From Terribacillus saccharophilus (GTDB taxonomy: Bacteria; Bacillota; Bacilli; Bacillales; Amphibacillaceae), in contig FOCD01000007.1 in assembly GCA_900110015.1 (NCBI GenBank), positions 1 through 64,000 of the forward strand: a DNA stretch of 64,000 nucleotides, in the 5' to 3' direction. Under the pieces are notes generated by a model that had not been told where the DNA came from, did no database searches, and saw nothing but the letters and a program-made list of their open reading frames with translations. Below are positions 34,397 to 43,371 of this stretch, one piece after another; the stretch's first letter is position 1, and every line of letters begins with the position of its first letter. Position numbers and translations under genes: made by a program.

Positions 34397-35266
34397 ATGA
34401 GTATGCAAGTACATGAGCAGACGGAACAAGCATTGCATCCGATGTTGGACGCCTTTGTGAAGATAGGGCCGTTCTTGCAGGATCTAATCAATGAAGATGT
34501 CACAATTGGTATCTACAACACAGAGAAGTTAGTTATTAATTTCCCAGCTAAGACCTTTTCATTGAATGTTACACCTGGAGATCCATTAATGGACGGGGAT
34601 ATTGTAACTGCAGCTATCCGCCAAAACAAAAATCAATATGCAGTCGTACCGGAGGAGCTTTTTGGTGTCAGTATTATCGCCCGGGCCATCCCGCTTCACG
34701 ATGAAGCAGGTAATGTAGTAGGAGGAGTCGGAGTCGGTTTGAGCATTGAAAGTGCGAATCAATTGTCTTCTATTGCTACTAATCTTTCAGATGTTATTGG
34801 CGACGTAACTGCTACTATCCAGGATATGGCGCAATCTATCTCTGGTTTGGCTGAAGGCATGAATTACATATCCAAAAAAGCTTCAGAGGTAACTGAAAGC
34901 GTAGATACGATCGAAGAAGTATCCAACGTCGTCAAAGGTATTGCGGATCAGAGCAACTTGCTTGGTCTAAATGCTGCTATTGAAGCTGCGCGAGCTGGAG
35001 AACAAGGGCGCGGATTCAGTGTGGTTGCAGATGAAATCCGTAAGATGGCAACTGGATCCAAGGATCAGGTTACTGAGATTCATCAGATTACCGAGAAAAT
35101 TAAAACTGTTATCAGCAAGTTGAGCAATTCCATTCAAGAAGCGAATGCAGAATCAGATACTCAATCAGCTGCTATTGAAGAGCTGACAGCAACGATGGAA
35201 GAAATTAATGCTAATGTACAAACTCTAGCAAATCTAGCAAAAGATAATATCTCAATCAAAGACTAA
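34397..35266 (+). CDS. yfmS: Soluble methyl-accepting chemotaxis protein, YfmS-like
   Basis: A 289-residue cytosolic chemoreceptor without transmembrane helices. The N-terminal sensor part (about 1-120) is followed by a signalling coiled coil with the conserved hairpin tip [20 protein letters not shown] (about 194-213) that contacts CheA and CheW. Size and order match B. subtilis YfmS, which is also next to a benzaldehyde/vanillin-type dehydrogenase gene. The ligand may therefore be an aromatic aldehyde or acid, by inference. ATG 34397 is favoured over GTG 34394 by spacing from AGGGG. Confidence 0.85.
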   Translation: MSMQVHEQTEQALHPMLDAFVKIGPFLQDLINEDVTIGIYNTEKLVINFPAKTFSLNVTPGDPLMDGDIVTAAIRQNKNQYAVVPEELFGVSIIARAIPLHDEAGNVVGGVGVGLSIESANQLSSIATNLSDVIGDVTATIQDMAQSISGLAEGMNYISKKASEVTESVDTIEEVSNVVKGIADQSNLLGLNAAIEAARAGEQGRGFSVVADEIRKMATGSKDQVTEIHQITEKIKTVISKLSNSIQEANAESDTQSAAIEELTATMEEINANVQTLANLAKDNISIKD

Positions 35267-35280
35267 TAGAGGTGACCGAC

Positions 35281-36741
35281 ATGGATAATTTCAAGCATTT
35301 GAACAGTCAGTATATTAACGGAGAATGGCGTGAAGGACAGAGCAGCGTGAAAATGGAGAACCGCAATCCATATAACGGTGAGCTTATCGCTACTTATCAA
35401 GCTGCCAACTTGGATGATTTGAATGAAGCGTATGAAGCATCTGCACGAGTTCAGAAAGAATGGGCGAAAACTAACCCGGTAGCACAGCGTGCTGTCTTCG
35501 AAAAAGCGGTTGCTTATCTTGAAGCAAACCATGAAGCATTTGTTGAGACTATCATTGAGGAGATTGGCGGTACAAGACTGAAAGCTGAGTTCGAAATCGG
35601 TCTTGTTACAAATATCATCAAGGAAGCATCCACATTCCCATTCCGCATGAACGGCCAAATTCTGCCGTCTCCGATCGATGGCAAGGAAAACCGTGTTTAT
35701 CGTGTACCGGTTGGAGTTGTGGGGATTATCAGCCCATTCAACTTCCCGTTCTTCCTATCTATGAAATCTGTCGCTACTGCTTTAGCAGCTGGAAATGGTG
35801 TGGTATTGAAACCGCATGAACATACAGCAATTACTGGCGGTACGATGATTGCGAAGCTATTCGAGGAAGCGGGTCTTCCAAAGGGCTTGCTGAATGTCAT
35901 TGTGACTGAAATCAGTGAAATTGGTGATAACTTTGTAGAGCACCGAATTCCGCGTGCCGTTTCCTTTACAGGATCTACTAAAGTCGGTAAACATATCGGA
36001 ATGGTAGCCGGTAAGAATTTGAAAGAAGCACATCTGGAGCTTGGCGGTAATAGTGCATTGGTAGTTTTAGAGGATGCGGATATGGAACTTGCAGTCAGTG
36101 CAGCTGTATTCAGCCGTTTCACTCACCAAGGTCAGATCTGTATGTCTGCTAACCGTCTTATCGTACATGAAGATGTATACGATGAATTCGTTGAAAAATA
36201 TTTGGCGAAGGTTTCCACGCTTACTTGCGGTGACCCGAAAGATCCAAGCACAATCATCGGACCACTTATCAACGAACAGCAAGTAAAAACAACTGTAGCG
36301 TTGATTGAAAAAGGTATCGAAGAAGGTGCAACACCTTTAATCAAAGGTAAAGTGGAAGGCAACATTGTTGAACCAGTAGTATTTGGTGATGTGACACCAG
36401 ATATGACACTTGCAAACGAAGAACTGTTTGCACCCGTTGTTAGTATTCTGAAAGTGAAAAGTGATGAAGAAGTGTTGGCTTATGCAAATAACAGTGATTA
36501 TGGCTTAAGCGGTGCTATCCACACAAGAGACGTGGAGCGCGGTGCTGAGCTTGCAAAACAAATGGATACTGGTATGATTCATATCAACGATGGTACGATC
36601 AATGATGAACCTACCGTTGCGTTTGGCGGCGTTAAGAACTCTGGTCTTGGTCGACTGAATGGCGAGTGGAGTCTTGATGCATTCACGACGACAAAATGGA
36701 TTAGCATCCAGCACGATCGCAGACAATATCCATATAGCTAA
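35281..36741 (+). CDS. yfmT: Aldehyde dehydrogenase, benzaldehyde/vanillin type (YfmT-like)
   Basis: A 486-residue NAD(P)-dependent aldehyde dehydrogenase. It has SPFNFPFFLSMKSVA, the cofactor motif SFTGSTKVGKH, the general base Glu in LELGGNS (about 252) and the catalytic Cys in HQGQICMSANR (about 284). Sequence style and the neighbouring YfmS-like receptor match the benzaldehyde/vanillin dehydrogenase YfmT, which oxidises aromatic aldehydes to acids. GAGGTG before ATG 35281 sets the start; it lies 14 bp after the receptor gene, so the two form an operon. Confidence 0.87.
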   Translation: MDNFKHLNSQYINGEWREGQSSVKMENRNPYNGELIATYQAANLDDLNEAYEASARVQKEWAKTNPVAQRAVFEKAVAYLEANHEAFVETIIEEIGGTRLKAEFEIGLVTNIIKEASTFPFRMNGQILPSPIDGKENRVYRVPVGVVGIISPFNFPFFLSMKSVATALAAGNGVVLKPHEHTAITGGTMIAKLFEEAGLPKGLLNVIVTEISEIGDNFVEHRIPRAVSFTGSTKVGKHIGMVAGKNLKEAHLELGGNSALVVLEDADMELAVSAAVFSRFTHQGQICMSANRLIVHEDVYDEFVEKYLAKVSTLTCGDPKDPSTIIGPLINEQQVKTTVALIEKGIEEGATPLIKGKVEGNIVEPVVFGDVTPDMTLANEELFAPVVSILKVKSDEEVLAYANNSDYGLSGAIHTRDVERGAELAKQMDTGMIHINDGTINDEPTVAFGGVKNSGLGRLNGEWSLDAFTTTKWISIQHDRRQYPYS

Positions 36742-36746
36742 TAAAT

Positions 36747-36778
36747 AAGGACCCGCAGCTAGTATGCTGTGGGTCTTA
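36747..36778. terminator. Terminator between yfmT and the cupin gene
   Basis: GACCCGCAGC and GCTGTGGGTC pair (one G-U) around TAGTAT, extended by AAG/CTT, in a convergent gap. Confidence 0.75.
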
Positions 36779-36784
36779 TTTATT

Positions 36785-37279
36785 CTACTCTGCAGCCATG
36801 GCATCTTGTTTGGTTCGATGAACTGTGCCAAATGGATGCTCAGGCGGTGCATAAATTGTGTATAACTTCAAAGGATTTTGACCGGTATTTATAATGTTGT
36901 GCCATGTTCCGGCAGGGACGAAGATGGCAAAATCGTCTTGAACATATTGCTGATAATATAAGTTGTCTTTTCTAGGACCCATTTGGACTAGTCCTCGCCC
37001 GGATTCAATGCGAAGAAATTGATCAACATTCGGATGCCTCTCCAATCCAATATCTTCTCCTGGACGGATACTCATTAAAGTCACTTGTAGATGTTTTCCT
37101 GTCCAGATAGCTGTCCGGAAGAAACGATTATGCTCCGTAGCTTGTTCGATATCAACAACATATGGTGAATTTCCGTGATCATGTATTGGCTGCTGATTAA
37201 CGTTGTGTTGCTGCCACTGATAGTTGCGCCAATCGTTTGGACTTGGGTGCCAGTGATAGTGCTGATTTTTATAATACAT
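36785..37279 (-). CDS. Cupin-domain protein
   Basis: A 164-residue protein with a His-rich N-terminal tail (HYHWHPSPNDW and HDHGNSPYV) and a double-stranded beta-helix core. The metal motif is ERHPNVDQFLRIESGRG (about 86-103), with FVPAGTWHNIINTG as second motif. Similar proteins are common in Bacillus without assigned reaction; they may be dioxygenases, isomerases or binding proteins. CTAAGGAGAAG precedes the start. Confidence 0.82.
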   Translation of the reverse strand: MYYKNQHYHWHPSPNDWRNYQWQQHNVNQQPIHDHGNSPYVVDIEQATEHNRFFRTAIWTGKHLQVTLMSIRPGEDIGLERHPNVDQFLRIESGRGLVQMGPRKDNLYYQQYVQDDFAIFVPAGTWHNIINTGQNPLKLYTIYAPPEHPFGTVHRTKQDAMAAE

Positions 37280-37360
37280 TTATTCTTCTCCTTAGATGCA
37301 GTTATATTTTATCCTATGCTGTTACCTAGAGTGCGTTCTTATTAGCAAGACAAATGAAAG

Positions 37361-37383
37361 AGTACAGGAGATTTTCCTGTACT
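37361..37383 (-). terminator. Terminator of the rhamnogalacturonan lyase gene
   Basis: AGTACAGGA and TCCTGTACT form a perfect 9-bp stem around GATTT, placed just beyond the stop of the minus-strand gene with a short T-rich tail. Confidence 0.7.
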
Positions 37384-37396
37384 CTGAAAACAGTAA

Positions 37397-39289
37397 TCAT
37401 TTAGCTTTCTTTACTTCAATTCTTGGCATTTCTGGCTGTGTCATATCATTTCCCAAGAAATAACTTGTGTGCGGCGGCTGGTTATAAGCAACATTCTGCC
37501 AAGCAACGCCCAATCGATAAACAGGGTCATGCATCAAGGTAGGAAGTTTTGCTTCCGTTATGTCTGTTGTCGTATAAAGAACGAGAGCACTGCTGTCCTC
37601 TGTGCGCCAGATAGCTTCCTCACGCCAGTCGCCGATTAAATCAGCCTGCAAAGCAGGGTTTCCTTTTGTTCCATTGTTGGAGTAAGTTCCTTTTGCATCA
37701 AGTAATGTATCCAACTTTTCTGTTTCTGGGTTCCATTTTCCGATTAAGCCTGTGCCAGTCTGGATGCTTTCATCGAAAGTATGATCAAGAATTTCACGTG
37801 TCAGGTCGCCGTCCCACCAGATAGCAAAATTGGCAGGAGGGATATTCGTTGATATCTGCTCACCAGATGCTGCGTAAAGGCCGCCTGTCGGGCTGTTCCA
37901 AGCGCCGTCAATTGCCCACATCTCGGCTCCTGGATAGCGAGGATCAATATCAGATGCAAGTCCGCGTCCTACATCTATGTTTGTTGGAATTCCCCAGATT
38001 AGTTCGCCTGTACGGGCATCGCGGAATTCGATACCGGCTTCATTCGGATAAGGTTCATGAACTTGGAATACTTCAAGCCCTGGACGACTTGGGTCCAAAT
38101 CACTAAGGTGCATCGCATCTCCGTGCCCAAGACCTGTTGAATAAAGACCAGTTCCATCATCGTCCAATGCCATAGCACCATAAATGATTTCGTCTTTTCC
38201 GTCTTCGTCCACGTCACCGATACTCAAGTTGTGATTACCCTGCTGTGCATAAGCTTTGTTTCCTGGAGTTTCACTATTGAACATCCATTGCTTTTTCAAT
38301 TTGCCGTCTTTATAGGTATATGCGGCAATTACTGTCTTTTCATAATAACCTCTAGCTTCAATGATACTCGGTGTTTTGCCATCCAGATAGGCGACTCCGG
38401 CAAGGAAGCGGTCACCTCGGTTCCCGTAACAGTCACCCCAATCGCAAATATCACCCCGGGCTGGTTCATAGTCGACTGTTTGCTTGATCTTACCTGTGTT
38501 GCCTTCAAATACAGTCAAATATTCTGGGCCTTCGAGTATATAACCTGATGCATTGCGATGATCCGCGTCAGGATCGCCGATAACTTTTCCTTTTGAGTCT
38601 TTTGTTCCGTCAGCCGTTTTGACGACAAGCTCTGATTTTCCGTTACCATCAAAATCATAAACGAGCATTTGTGTGTAATGGGCCCCTGCACGGATATTAT
38701 GACCAAGGTCAATTCGCCATTTATGAGTTCCATCCATTTCATAAGCATCAATAAAAACATTGCCTGTGTAGCCAGAGCGGGAATTATCCTGTGCATTGGA
38801 TGGATCCCATTTCAAAATGATTTCCCATTCTCCGTCACCATCCAGATCACCGACACTGGCATCATTAGCATTATAAGTATAGGTCTTTCCATCCGGTGTT
38901 GTACCATCAGCTGGCTTTTGGAGAGGGATGTTTAGCTGATTGTCACGCCATACTATAATTTTATCCTGATCAACACCTTTCCCGATTGCTTCTACACGAT
39001 AGACACTATTTGCGTTACCATCTTTGTCCAAGAAATTGGTGCTATGTTTCACAGGTTTCCGAGTGATTTTCTTACCATCACGATAAACATGAAAGGAAGT
39101 TTTTTTCGTATCGTTCCCTAGGAATCTCCAGCTTAAGAAAATACCATCCTCAGTCTGGACAGCAACAGCGCCACGTTCCAAATATTCCATTTGTCTCTTA
39201 GGCAGTTTCTTGGCATCGGCAGAGAAGGGAACAGCGAATGTCAGAAGCAAGACGAGCAGCAGAAGCAGACATTTTTTCAATGTGATCAT
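37397..39289 (-). CDS. yesW: Secreted rhamnogalacturonan lyase, PL11 (YesW-like)
   Basis: A 630-residue exported enzyme with a signal peptide (about 1-26, cut after ADA). The start KRQMEYLERGAVAVQTEDGI, then WRFLGNDTKKTSFHVYRDG, is the PL11 fibronectin-like domain; it is followed by a beta-propeller with repeated DxDGDGxxE calcium motifs (GDLDGDGEWEII, YDFDGNGKSELV, GDVDEDGKDEII). It cleaves the rhamnogalacturonan I backbone by beta-elimination outside the cell. The signal peptide points to the endo-acting YesW rather than cytosolic YesX. A cre site lies just before the ribosome site. Confidence 0.93.
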   Translation of the reverse strand: MITLKKCLLLLLVLLLTFAVPFSADAKKLPKRQMEYLERGAVAVQTEDGIFLSWRFLGNDTKKTSFHVYRDGKKITRKPVKHSTNFLDKDGNANSVYRVEAIGKGVDQDKIIVWRDNQLNIPLQKPADGTTPDGKTYTYNANDASVGDLDGDGEWEIILKWDPSNAQDNSRSGYTGNVFIDAYEMDGTHKWRIDLGHNIRAGAHYTQMLVYDFDGNGKSELVVKTADGTKDSKGKVIGDPDADHRNASGYILEGPEYLTVFEGNTGKIKQTVDYEPARGDICDWGDCYGNRGDRFLAGVAYLDGKTPSIIEARGYYEKTVIAAYTYKDGKLKKQWMFNSETPGNKAYAQQGNHNLSIGDVDEDGKDEIIYGAMALDDDGTGLYSTGLGHGDAMHLSDLDPSRPGLEVFQVHEPYPNEAGIEFRDARTGELIWGIPTNIDVGRGLASDIDPRYPGAEMWAIDGAWNSPTGGLYAASGEQISTNIPPANFAIWWDGDLTREILDHTFDESIQTGTGLIGKWNPETEKLDTLLDAKGTYSNNGTKGNPALQADLIGDWREEAIWRTEDSSALVLYTTTDITEAKLPTLMHDPVYRLGVAWQNVAYNQPPHTSYFLGNDMTQPEMPRIEVKKAK

Positions 39290-39305
39290 TCCTCTCCTTT
39301 ATTTT

Positions 39306-39319
39306 TTAAAGCGCTTTCA
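39306..39319 (-). promoter_or_regulatory. cre site of the rhamnogalacturonan lyase gene
   Basis: The minus strand reads TGAAAGCGCTTTAA, one defined mismatch from TGWAANCGNTNWCA, 17 bp before the start codon. CcpA would repress the lyase when a preferred sugar is present. Confidence 0.7.
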
Positions 39320-39393
39320 TTTTAATGCAGGAGAAAGGTTAATTCTTATTAGACAAGGCAGGGAATTCTCACATATGGTTGTAAATATTTTAA

Positions 39394-39420
39394 AAGCCAT
39401 GCCTTTATCAGGCATGGCTT
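39394..39420. terminator. Terminator of the M20 peptidase/membrane carrier unit
   Basis: AAGCCATGCC and GGCATGGCTT form a perfect 10-bp stem around TTTATCA, just past the stop of the minus-strand peptidase gene, with a TTTTAAAAT tail. Confidence 0.8.
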
Positions 39421-39434
39421 CATTTATTTGCTTG

Positions 39435-40787
39435 TTATTTAGAAGCGCCCAATGTATGGATTACATGAGCTGTACAATTGATTCCGTTCAGGAAATAATC
39501 CACATCCAGGTTCTCGTTCGGCGAATGGTTGTGCTGATCAAAGTTCGCATAAGGAACGATGATAGATGGTAAGCCTAAAATCCCCGTCCACACATAATCC
39601 GGAAGGGAGCCGCCCATACTCGGCTGGATAAGCGGGTCTGTTTGGTAGGCATTCTCGACGGCGCTGATGACCTTTTGAACAATAGGTAGCTCCGCTTTTG
39701 TGCGAGACGGCTGCATGCTGCCCAAGTATGTAACCTTTACATCAGGTGCATAAGTTTGTACATGTTTTTGAATCTTTTCAAAGATATCGTTTGGATCTTG
39801 GTCGACGACGAGTCGGATGTCCATTTTTAGCTGGGCTGTGGAAGGAATGATTGTTTTCGTTCCTTCTCCTGTATAGCCGCTTTCCATCCCGAAAATATTG
39901 AAAGTAGGCTCGCCAGTCATCTTCTGGTAGTAGGATGGACCATCCATGGATAAAGCAGGGTAACCAATTTTTTCACCTAATGACTTTTTGTCAAAAGGAA
40001 GCTTGGTGAGCAGTTGTTCCTCGTAAGCAGTGAAGGGTCGGATAGCATCATAAAAACCCTCAATTTTGACATGGCCATCAGCATCTCGCATTGTATGCAT
40101 CAGCTCGATCAGTTTCCAGGCAGGGTTAGGAACGATATTCCCGGTGTTGCCTGAATGGTTATCCCGATCTGCACCTTTCGCGTCGAATTGAATGGACAGC
40201 ATCCCGCGTACCCCTAGCAGCACAAGTGGAGAAGAGCTGTTATGGGACGGACCATCAGAAGTGTAGACAAGGTCCGCCTGCAGCAGATCTTTATGCTCCT
40301 CCACAAAAGCTGCAAGATTAGTACTGCCTTTTTCTTCTTCGCCTTCAAAAACGAATTTGATGTTGATCGGCAGCTCACCGACTGTATTTAAGTAGCTTTT
40401 GACCCCGAACAACTGCGCCATTAGCTGTCCTTTGTTATCGCCTACACCGCGAGCATAGATTTTGCCGTTGCGGATTTGGGGTTCGAATGGGGGAGATTCC
40501 CACGCATCATAAGGCTCAGGAGGCTGTACATCATAGTGCCCATAGATAAGCAAAGTGAAAGCTTCCGGATTCTGAATCAATTCTCCATAGACGACAGGAT
40601 GTCCGGCTGTTGGGATGATTTTTGTATGGATTCCGAGTTCCTCCATCATCCCTTTCAATAGTTCAGCACATTCCTCTATTCCGTCATTCTGCGTACTGAT
40701 GCTTCGCTGACGCAGCAAGGTGAATAGCTGGTCCAAGAAGTCTTGTTTATTTGTTTGTATATAATCTTTTAATGCAGATGTATTCAT
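39435..40787 (-). CDS. M20-family dipeptidase
   Basis: A 450-residue zinc peptidase of the ArgE/DapE/CPG2 family. The metal ligands show in LLIYGHYDVQPP, GVGDNKGQL, the catalytic FEGEEEKGS and TSDGPSHN. The closest architecture is the M20 dipeptidases that cut short peptides such as Cys-Gly. AAAGGAG precedes the start. It lies 18 bp after the membrane carrier gene on the same strand, suggesting that the carrier moves the peptidase's substrate or product. Confidence 0.87.
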   Translation of the reverse strand: MNTSALKDYIQTNKQDFLDQLFTLLRQRSISTQNDGIEECAELLKGMMEELGIHTKIIPTAGHPVVYGELIQNPEAFTLLIYGHYDVQPPEPYDAWESPPFEPQIRNGKIYARGVGDNKGQLMAQLFGVKSYLNTVGELPINIKFVFEGEEEKGSTNLAAFVEEHKDLLQADLVYTSDGPSHNSSSPLVLLGVRGMLSIQFDAKGADRDNHSGNTGNIVPNPAWKLIELMHTMRDADGHVKIEGFYDAIRPFTAYEEQLLTKLPFDKKSLGEKIGYPALSMDGPSYYQKMTGEPTFNIFGMESGYTGEGTKTIIPSTAQLKMDIRLVVDQDPNDIFEKIQKHVQTYAPDVKVTYLGSMQPSRTKAELPIVQKVISAVENAYQTDPLIQPSMGGSLPDYVWTGILGLPSIIVPYANFDQHNHSPNENLDVDYFLNGINCTAHVIHTLGASK

Positions 40788-40805
40788 ATAATTCTCCTTT
40801 ATTTC

Positions 40806-42020
40806 TTAATTCAATGTTCCAATCAGAACTGTGGCGATCAAGATCGAGCAAGTCGTTACAGTTGTGAAACCGCCCATAAGCATTGGCGTTACAATTTCAT
40901 TCATGATAGCTTCGCGTTCTTCTTCCGTTTCTCCCACCTCGCGGCTTATTTCCTCACAGAGGATGTAATCTGCAGGGAAACCGAAAAGTGCCGTCAATGC
41001 AACAGGCATACCAAGATACTTACCGACACCAAGCAACTTGGAAGCGAGCAATCCTCCTAGTGTTACACCTGCTGTACCAAGCAAACAAATCAATAGAATT
41101 TCTGGAATATAGCTGGCCAAAGCAGCTGGTGTTACATCATCCATTGAAGAAATAACGATGAAAATGACAGCAATCATAGCAATTCCGGTTGCATTTGCTT
41201 TTTCCATTGTCTTGGCAGGATAGAAGCCGATATAGGCACCAATTACCCCGATGATCAAACAGAAGATGGTGTAGTTGACGCCGGTGACAGCATCAAGGAT
41301 AACAGCGATACCGCTGCCCAAATAAAGCTGAAGAATGAAAATAAGTGAAGTCTGATATTTTTCCGGCAAAAGTAATTTGCGTTCGTTCTGGGCTTTGACT
41401 ACTTTATTCGGCCGTTCTTCTGTAACTTCCTCTTTTTCCAAAGCTGCACCGCTGTGCAGGCGGGCTTGTACTTGCTGTTTCACAACAAGGGCATGCCTTT
41501 TTAAGAAGAAGGAAGCAAGGGGGATGCCGAATAGTTTATGAATGCTCAATACTAGCGCTGGGATGATAACAAGGCTGGATAATCCTAACTCGGTCAGTTT
41601 TTCACTCGTAACAAGATATGCTACAATTCCGCCGACGACCGGACCAGCACCAGCTACTGCAGTCTCATAATCAAAGAATATCGGAACAATTGCTAATACT
41701 AGTGCTACTGCAGTAAGGGAACCAATCAAAGCGATCAGGATAGGTTTCAGCTGTCCTTTTATCAAGGAGAAAGGAACAAGTGTACCAAGGTGGACAATGA
41801 ATGGAGCAACAATTAGGGATCCGAAAGCCGTAATGACTGAATCAGACATTAGTCCATTTGGTATGATTCCTGCCCAAAGAAGGCCAACGTATATCAGCAA
41901 AGCTGCCAGCAGCATTGGAATGCGTGCTTTTGTCCAGATGGAGATGAGTTCTCCTAAACCTAACACAGCAATCAATAAAAGGGTGATCATGACTGGGTTG
42001 CTACTGATCTCACTCCACAT
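40806..42020 (-). CDS. Multi-pass membrane carrier, DUF3100-like
   Basis: A 404-residue membrane protein with about ten hydrophobic segments and a charged cytoplasmic loop near the middle (EKEEVTEERPNKVVKAQNERK). GAGPVVGGIVAYLVTSEKL in one half and GGFTTVTTCSILIATVLIG at the end resemble the inverted pore loops of ion-coupled carriers. The family may be DUF3100, but I am not sure. ATG 42020 is better spaced from GGAGGA than ATG 42026. It is the first gene of an operon with the M20 dipeptidase. Confidence 0.68.
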   Translation of the reverse strand: MWSEISSNPVMITLLLIAVLGLGELISIWTKARIPMLLAALLIYVGLLWAGIIPNGLMSDSVITAFGSLIVAPFIVHLGTLVPFSLIKGQLKPILIALIGSLTAVALVLAIVPIFFDYETAVAGAGPVVGGIVAYLVTSEKLTELGLSSLVIIPALVLSIHKLFGIPLASFFLKRHALVVKQQVQARLHSGAALEKEEVTEERPNKVVKAQNERKLLLPEKYQTSLIFILQLYLGSGIAVILDAVTGVNYTIFCLIIGVIGAYIGFYPAKTMEKANATGIAMIAVIFIVISSMDDVTPAALASYIPEILLICLLGTAGVTLGGLLASKLLGVGKYLGMPVALTALFGFPADYILCEEISREVGETEEEREAIMNEIVTPMLMGGFTTVTTCSILIATVLIGTLN

Positions 42021-42178
42021 GTACATCCTCCTCCATTTTCTATGTAAGAATATTAATAAAAACTAAACTAAATTCAGAAAATTGTCAACATACTAATCAA
42101 TTAAAGGGAAAAATCTGCTAGGCTAAAAGTCTTATTTTCTGTATAATAAGCTCATTCAATGGAGAAACGAGGAGAAGG

Positions 42179-43366
42179 ATGGGTATATTACATGCCTTTA
42201 CACTGCCGTCTGTCCCTAAGGAAAACAAGCAGAAGCTTAAGGAAGTTGTCTTAGAGGAGAATTGGAAAAGGACGAAGCTGTTCGCTATTATCATATTGAT
42301 CTTTGAAGCTATTTTGATTGTGAGGCAGCTTCCGGGAGGAATTGATTTATATGTAGGGCTGTATCTTGGACTGTTCAGTGCAGCAGCTATCTACTTACTT
42401 TGTATATACATAATGGGAAAAAAGAAAATACCTACCGGATACAGAATGTTTATGGTGCATTTCTTTGTATTTCTGTTCCTGGCTTGGGGGACAATGGTTA
42501 CACTGCTGGACCAGCTGCATTACGGCCACGTCATGGCATTCGTGGTTAATTATATGTGTGTATCGACATTGTTTCTGGCAAATGGAAAGCATTATCTCTT
42601 GTTTGCTCTTCCGAACGTTATTTTTCTTTATGTCGGCTTGCCATTTTACCAGCAGTCAGCTAGCATGCTGTCTGGTCATTATACGAATCTTACAGTATTC
42701 ATCTTCTTTTCCTGGCTGGCATCACAGTTGCTGTACAAGGGGTTCGCAGTAAACTTTTACAATAAGCTTTTACTGACTGAGATGAATGGGGAATTGGAAG
42801 CACAAATTGCCCAGAATGAAGTAATGAACGAGCAGCTGAAGAAACAAGCGATGCTGGATGAGCTGACTGGTGTACCAAATAGACGGGGGTTCCAGGATTA
42901 TATCAATTCTGCAATTACTGCTGAATCAAAGAGGAGACTTTCTCTATTATTGCTGGATGTGGATGCCTTTAAAAGCTATAACGATCATTATGGGCATTTG
43001 CGAGGAGATGAGGTGCTGCGTCTTGTGGCGCAAAGTATCTATCAGACCACAATGATTCCGACAGCTGGATGGGCCAGGTATGGAGGAGAAGAATTCGTGC
43101 TTGCTGTTTTTGATCAGCCGTCTGAGAAATTGGACGAACTGGCTGAAGCGATTCGCTTGGCAGTGCAGGAACTTCGGATTGACCACGCATTTTCACCAGT
43201 AGCAGATAGAGTGACTGTAAGTATAGGTATATATAGTGCTGCTATATCAGATGGTATGCAGTTATCATATTTCATTGGTCAAGCGGATGAAGCTCTTTAC
43301 GAAGCGAAACGTTCCGGCCGCAATACTGTTATTAAAAGAGAAGAGCTAAGCGAATCATTCGCTTAG
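42179..43366 (+). CDS. Membrane diguanylate cyclase (GGDEF domain)
   Basis: A 395-residue protein with six transmembrane helices (about 35-195), a short coiled coil (about 200-222) and a GGDEF domain (about 225-390). The domain has DELTGVPNRRGF, LLLDVDAFKSYNDHYGHLRGD and the active-site loop YGGEEF, so it should make cyclic di-GMP from two GTP. The typical inhibitory RxxD motif before the loop is not evident. A TATAAT lies at 42142-42147. Its last twelve bases overlap the convergent LysR gene inside a shared hairpin. Confidence 0.87.
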   Translation: MGILHAFTLPSVPKENKQKLKEVVLEENWKRTKLFAIIILIFEAILIVRQLPGGIDLYVGLYLGLFSAAAIYLLCIYIMGKKKIPTGYRMFMVHFFVFLFLAWGTMVTLLDQLHYGHVMAFVVNYMCVSTLFLANGKHYLLFALPNVIFLYVGLPFYQQSASMLSGHYTNLTVFIFFSWLASQLLYKGFAVNFYNKLLLTEMNGELEAQIAQNEVMNEQLKKQAMLDELTGVPNRRGFQDYINSAITAESKRRLSLLLLDVDAFKSYNDHYGHLRGDEVLRLVAQSIYQTTMIPTAGWARYGGEEFVLAVFDQPSEKLDELAEAIRLAVQELRIDHAFSPVADRVTVSIGIYSAAISDGMQLSYFIGQADEALYEAKRSGRNTVIKREELSESFA

Positions 43367-43371
43367 CTCTT
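43341..43371. terminator. Bidirectional terminator inside the overlapping 3' ends of two genes
   Basis: A 31-base near-perfect palindrome with arms AAGAGCTAAGCGAAT and ATTCGCTTAGCTCTT around one C, followed by a T-run on the plus strand. It codes for the C-termini of both the GGDEF protein and the LysR protein. Confidence 0.88.
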
